Below, in pieces: positions 6,342-8,925 of a DNA stretch of 8,925 bases. Below the pieces are notes generated by a model, which did no database searches, was not told the origin of the DNA, and was given only the letters and a program-made list of their open reading frames with translations. The stretch covers positions 1 to 8,925 of the forward strand of contig JAEZTD010000320.1 of the NCBI GenBank assembly GCA_023443705.1, read 5' to 3'. How positions within the stretch are numbered: the first letter of the stretch is position 1; each line of letters opens with the position of its first letter. Source of the stretch: Bacillota bacterium. Its GTDB lineage: Bacteria > Bacillota > Clostridia > Christensenellales > Aristaeellaceae. The position numbers and the translations under genes are program-made.

Positions 6342-6390
6342 GTATGTTACGTCCTTCAAAGGACATCCGCCACGCTTCTAACGTCTTATG

Positions 6391-6423
6391 TTTAAAATCC
6401 GGTAATCTCATTCCGGTTTTAAA
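6391..6423 (+). repeat. Hairpin directly ahead of the binding-protein ribosome binding site
   Basis: TTTAAAAtCCGG and CCGGTTTTAAA pair with one bulged T around a 10-base loop. The 3' arm ends five bases before the AAGGAGG site (6428-6434) of the binding-protein gene. It could act as a weak terminator, or protect the 5' end of a processed binding-protein message and keep the ribosome site open. Confidence 0.5.
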
Positions 6424-6444
6424 AAAAAAGGAGGATAACGATCA

Positions 6445-7479
6445 ATGAAAAAACTTCTGTGCGCACTTCTTGGTATTGTGATGATGCTTACCGTATTTGC
6501 GGGATGCACCACCGAACCCCCCGTCCAGCCTGCCGCACCCGTTGCTTCCGATGCACCCGCCGCGCCCGCCGCACCTTCGGCCAGCGCTGACAAACCCTTC
6601 AAGGTAGGCATCACCATCCAGTCTCTGGCCAACAGCTACTGGGCTGGCGTATTTGGCGAAGTGGAAAGCATCCTCAAGGCCAAGGGTTGGGATTACACCA
6701 TCGTAGACTGCAAAGACAACTCCGGTGAGCAGATCAGCCAGATCGAAAACTTTGTGGCAGCTGGCTGCGACCTGATCATGGTCCATCCCTCTGACCCCGC
6801 CGCGATCGAAGATGTATGCAAGGCCGCCCGCGAGGCCGGCGTGAAGGTTATGAGCTGGGACGACAAGATGACCAACACCGACGTCAACTGGGTTCTTGAA
6901 AACACCGAGTTGGGCTATGCAATCGGCTCTGCCGCAGCTGAATTCATCAACAAGCACTTCAGCGAAGACAACAAGGCCGAGGTCGCTATCATCAACTACC
7001 CCCAGACCCCGATCCTGCTTGAGCGTGAAAACGGTATCCTTTCTGCTCTTGAAGCACTGAGCGCCGGCAAGTATACCATCGTTGCCCAGCAGCCCGCTCT
7101 GGATGCAGGCACCGCGCAGTCTCACCTGGAAACCATCCTGCAGGCTAACCCCAACACGAAGGTCGTTTGCTCCATCGGCGCGGGTGGCGATATCGGCGCG
7201 AACGAAGCATTCATGGCTGCCTTTGGCGGCAACGTTCCCGAGGATGTCGGTATCTTCTCTGCGGATGCTACCTTGCAGCAGCTCCAGGCCATCAAGAACG
7301 GCGAAGCTTCCCGCGTATCCGTCGGCTTTGAAGGCTCCAACAAGCGTACAGCCGAAGCGGTCGTAGGCCTTTATGAGAAGCTGCTCACCGGCGCTGATCT
7401 GGGCGGCCAGAACATCGTGCGTCCCCTGCTGCCTATCGGCATCGACAACGTAGAAGGCTACATTGCGGACTATCAATAA
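6445..7479 (+). CDS. Sugar ABC transporter substrate-binding lipoprotein (ribose/xylose type)
   Basis: This 344-residue extracellular receptor belongs to the periplasmic-binding-protein type 1 family (Peripla_BP_4, RbsB/XylF-like). It captures a sugar or polyol and delivers it to the membrane transporter. The signal peptide MKKLLCALLGIVMMLTVFAGC ends at lipid-modified Cys21; position -3 is Phe, slightly unusual for a lipobox. Residues 22-48 are a Pro/Ala-rich tether. The two-lobed domain begins KPFKVGITIQSLANSYW at about 50 and includes IMVHPSDPAAIEDVCKAA and the WDDK region, then a second lobe with CSIGAGGDIGANEAF. The ATG has AAGGAGG ten bases upstream. Codon use favours C- and G-ending codons (AAC, AAG, CTG, ATC) more than its neighbours, fitting high expression. 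It precedes the transporter ATPase. Exact ligand cannot be read from sequence; neighbouring dehydrogenases suggest a polyol, pentose or hexose. Confidence 0.93.
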   Translation: MKKLLCALLGIVMMLTVFAGCTTEPPVQPAAPVASDAPAAPAAPSASADKPFKVGITIQSLANSYWAGVFGEVESILKAKGWDYTIVDCKDNSGEQISQIENFVAAGCDLIMVHPSDPAAIEDVCKAAREAGVKVMSWDDKMTNTDVNWVLENTELGYAIGSAAAEFINKHFSEDNKAEVAIINYPQTPILLERENGILSALEALSAGKYTIVAQQPALDAGTAQSHLETILQANPNTKVVCSIGAGGDIGANEAFMAAFGGNVPEDVGIFSADATLQQLQAIKNGEASRVSVGFEGSNKRTAEAVVGLYEKLLTGADLGGQNIVRPLLPIGIDNVEGYIADYQ

Positions 7480-7561
7480 GCGGCCAATCGCTTAACAAGC
7501 AGGCATAACTTAACGATATACATATGTAAGAGATCGATATGTAGATCGAAGTGACACTTTA

Positions 7562-7613
7562 TTTGTGGAGGCATAGTCACCTATGACTTTGCCTCCACAA
7601 AGTCATAATTTTT
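7562..7613 (+). repeat. Two mutually exclusive hairpins between binding protein and ATPase genes
   Basis: Structure A (7562-7601): TTTGTGGAGGCA pairs with TGCCTCCACAAA, and the inner AGTCA pairs with TGACT around loop CCTA, giving 17 pairs interrupted by one T-T mismatch. Structure B (7582-7607): TATGACTTT pairs with AAAGTCATA around an 8-base loop and is followed by ATTTTTC, a terminator-like layout. B uses the 3' arm of A, so they cannot both form. A is far more stable. The element ends 12 bases before the ATPase start and probably reduces readthrough or stabilises the upstream message. Confidence 0.6.
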
Positions 7614-7625
7614 CGGGGTGACAGT

Positions 7626-8925
7626 ATGAACGAAGAATATGTATTGGAGTTGCGGAACATCCACAAATCCTACCCCGGCGTCGTGGCGCTCAAGGATGTT
7701 TCCCTTCAGGTTAAAAAGGGAGAGATATTGGCCCTCATCGGAGAAAACGGTGCCGGAAAATCTACACTGATCAAAACCTGCTCGGGCGCCGTTATACCGA
7801 CCTCTGGCAAGATCGTGGTGAACGGCAAAGAGTTTGACCAGATGACCCCGCAGCTCGCAGCCGAAAACGGCATTGCCATCATCTATCAGGAATTTAACAA
7901 CGTAGCCGAGCTTTCCGCTGCGGAAAATTTGTTCTTAGGCCGGCCCATACGCAAGGGAATCATCGTAGATAAGGCGGCAATGGAGCGCGAAGCCGGAAAA
8001 GCCTTTGAAATGCTTAATATAAAGATCAACCCCAAGGCGCTGATGAAGCATCTCACGGTTGGTTATCAGCAGATGGTGGAGATCGCCAAAGCCATCCATC
8101 AGGATGCAAAGATTCTCATTATGGATGAGCCTTCCGCCCCGCTCACCAGTTCGGAAGTTGAGAACATGTTTGCGGTGGTGGAGCTCTTGCGCAAGAAAGG
8201 CGTTTCCATTATATATATCTCCCACCGGCTGGATGAGATATTCAGGCTTTCCGACCGCATCGTAGTCCTTCGCGACGGAGAGTATATCAAAACCCTCACC
8301 ACAAGTGAAAGCACCGTAGAGGAACTGATCCGGCTGATGGTCGGCCGTCAAATGACCGAAACCTACCCAGCACGCGGCGCATGTATCTGTGAGAATGAGA
8401 TCGTACTCGAACTCAAGGATGTAAGCGGGAACGGCGACCATAACATCAGCCTCAAGCTCCATAAAGGCGAGATACTTGGCCTTGGCGGGCTCGTCGGCGC
8501 GGGGCGTACCGAGCTTGCCCAGATGATCTTCGGCTCTGTTCGCAAGGATTCGGGTCAAATATTCTTTAAAGGAAAAGAAATCAACCCGCGCGATCCGCGC
8601 GACGCGATCAACCTTGGCATTGCTTTGGTGCCGGAAGACAGGAAGCGCCACGGCGCCATGTTGGGCCTTTCCATTAAAAACAATATCAATATGCCCATCT
8701 ATCCCAAGATATCCAGACTCAGTGCCATCAACAGCAAGGCCGAGCTTGAAATCGCCCGCAAGTATGAAGCCAGCCTGGCGATAAAGACACCCTCGCTTAT
8801 GCAGCTGGTGCGTAACCTGAGCGGCGGCAACCAGCAAAAGGTCATTTTGGGCAGATGGCTTGCGGCAAATTCAGAGCTTTTGATCTTTGATGAACCCACG
8901 CGCGGCATCGACGTTGGCGCAAAAT
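7626..8925 (+). CDS. Sugar ABC transporter ATP-binding protein, tandem ATPase (RbsA/XylG/MglA type), 3' end outside window
   Basis: The 433 residues visible belong to the fused double ATPase that powers sugar import on the cytoplasmic face, partnering a membrane permease and the binding protein encoded upstream. In the first domain, Walker A is GENGAGKST (39-47), the Q-loop is YQE (87-89), the signature is LTVGYQQ (143-149) and Walker B ends MDEPSAPLT (166-174), with switch His200. The second domain has the degenerate Walker A GLVGAGRTEL (288-297) usual in this family, VPEDRKRHG, signature LSGGNQQ (398-404) and Walker B LLIFDEPTRG (418-427). Family members are about 500 residues, so some 70 are missing to the right. 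The ATG at 7626 has GGGGTG five bases upstream. A permease gene normally follows. Signature residue Tyr147 replaces the more common polar residue, a minor variation. Ligand unknown. Confidence 0.95.
   Translation, partial: MNEEYVLELRNIHKSYPGVVALKDVSLQVKKGEILALIGENGAGKSTLIKTCSGAVIPTSGKIVVNGKEFDQMTPQLAAENGIAIIYQEFNNVAELSAAENLFLGRPIRKGIIVDKAAMEREAGKAFEMLNIKINPKALMKHLTVGYQQMVEIAKAIHQDAKILIMDEPSAPLTSSEVENMFAVVELLRKKGVSIIYISHRLDEIFRLSDRIVVLRDGEYIKTLTTSESTVEELIRLMVGRQMTETYPARGACICENEIVLELKDVSGNGDHNISLKLHKGEILGLGGLVGAGRTELAQMIFGSVRKDSGQIFFKGKEINPRDPRDAINLGIALVPEDRKRHGAMLGLSIKNNINMPIYPKISRLSAINSKAELEIARKYEASLAIKTPSLMQLVRNLSGGNQQKVILGRWLAANSELLIFDEPTRGIDVGAK

Noticed and set aside
6442..7476. 344-codon open frame antisense to the sugar-binding protein
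   Set aside because: Exact mirror length, no ribosome site, and the sense strand has signal peptide, lipobox and binding-protein domain.
7492..7524. Possible promoter TTAACA with TATACA ahead of the ATPase gene
   Set aside because: Spacing is 19 bases and the -10 is weak; the gene is better explained as co-transcribed with the binding protein.
7519..7528. Short palindrome TACATATGTA in the binding protein-ATPase gap
   Set aside because: Ten-base AT-rich palindromes are common by chance and there is no promoter for it to control.
7935..8837. 300-codon minus-strand frame inside the ABC ATPase gene
   Set aside because: The plus strand reads continuously through Walker and signature motifs of both ATPase domains; the antisense frame is incidental.
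1..8925. CRISPR array, tRNA/rRNA genes, insertion sequences, known riboswitches
   Set aside because: No regularly spaced repeats, cloverleaf, transposase motifs or conserved aptamer cores were seen on reading either strand.

Overview
The window looks like the chromosome of an anaerobic Bacillota (Clostridia-type) bacterium with moderately high GC. The evidence is strong GGAGG-type ribosome binding sites, TATAAT-type -10 boxes with extended TGN motifs, TTG and GTG starts, a Firmicutes-style siphophage tail remnant, and a ribose-type sugar ABC transporter encoded next to zinc and short-chain dehydrogenases. I cannot name the genus.

Region 1 (about 1-2500) is a decayed prophage. It holds the catalytic half of a tyrosine integrase on the minus strand (frameshifted near its C-terminus), a small tail-region ORF, an intact lipoprotein gene of unknown function with its own terminator, and the N-terminal part of a tape measure gene that can be rebuilt only by accepting four frame changes. 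The lipoprotein is the only full-length gene here and looks like cargo (a 'moron') inserted between tail genes. Bases 2492-2722 are scrambled sequence between the remnant and the metabolic genes.

Region 2 (2723-8925) is an intact sugar or polyol catabolic locus. Two zinc-dependent medium-chain dehydrogenases are transcribed away from each other from a 328-base intergenic region; the rightward one has a very good sigma-A-type promoter. It ends at a strong hairpin terminator. After that comes a new regulated unit: two extended -10 promoter candidates flanking a perfect 19-base palindrome, then an MDH/sorbose-reductase-like short-chain dehydrogenase, a lipoprotein sugar-binding protein, and the tandem-ATPase subunit of the transporter, which runs off the right edge. 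A permease gene would be expected just outside the window.

Working model (inference): the binding protein and ATPase, with an unseen permease, import a sugar or polyol, and the three NAD(P)-dependent oxidoreductases interconvert polyol, ketose and aldose forms. No kinase, isomerase or regulator gene is visible, so the substrate cannot be fixed. Hairpins between the genes of the transporter operon probably set the relative amounts of dehydrogenase, binding protein and ATPase. I saw no CRISPR array, tRNA, rRNA, insertion sequence or known riboswitch. I did not find a clearly new biological system; the most distinctive signals are the operator palindrome, the two mutually exclusive hairpins ahead of the ATPase gene, and the preserved lipoprotein inside the dead prophage.
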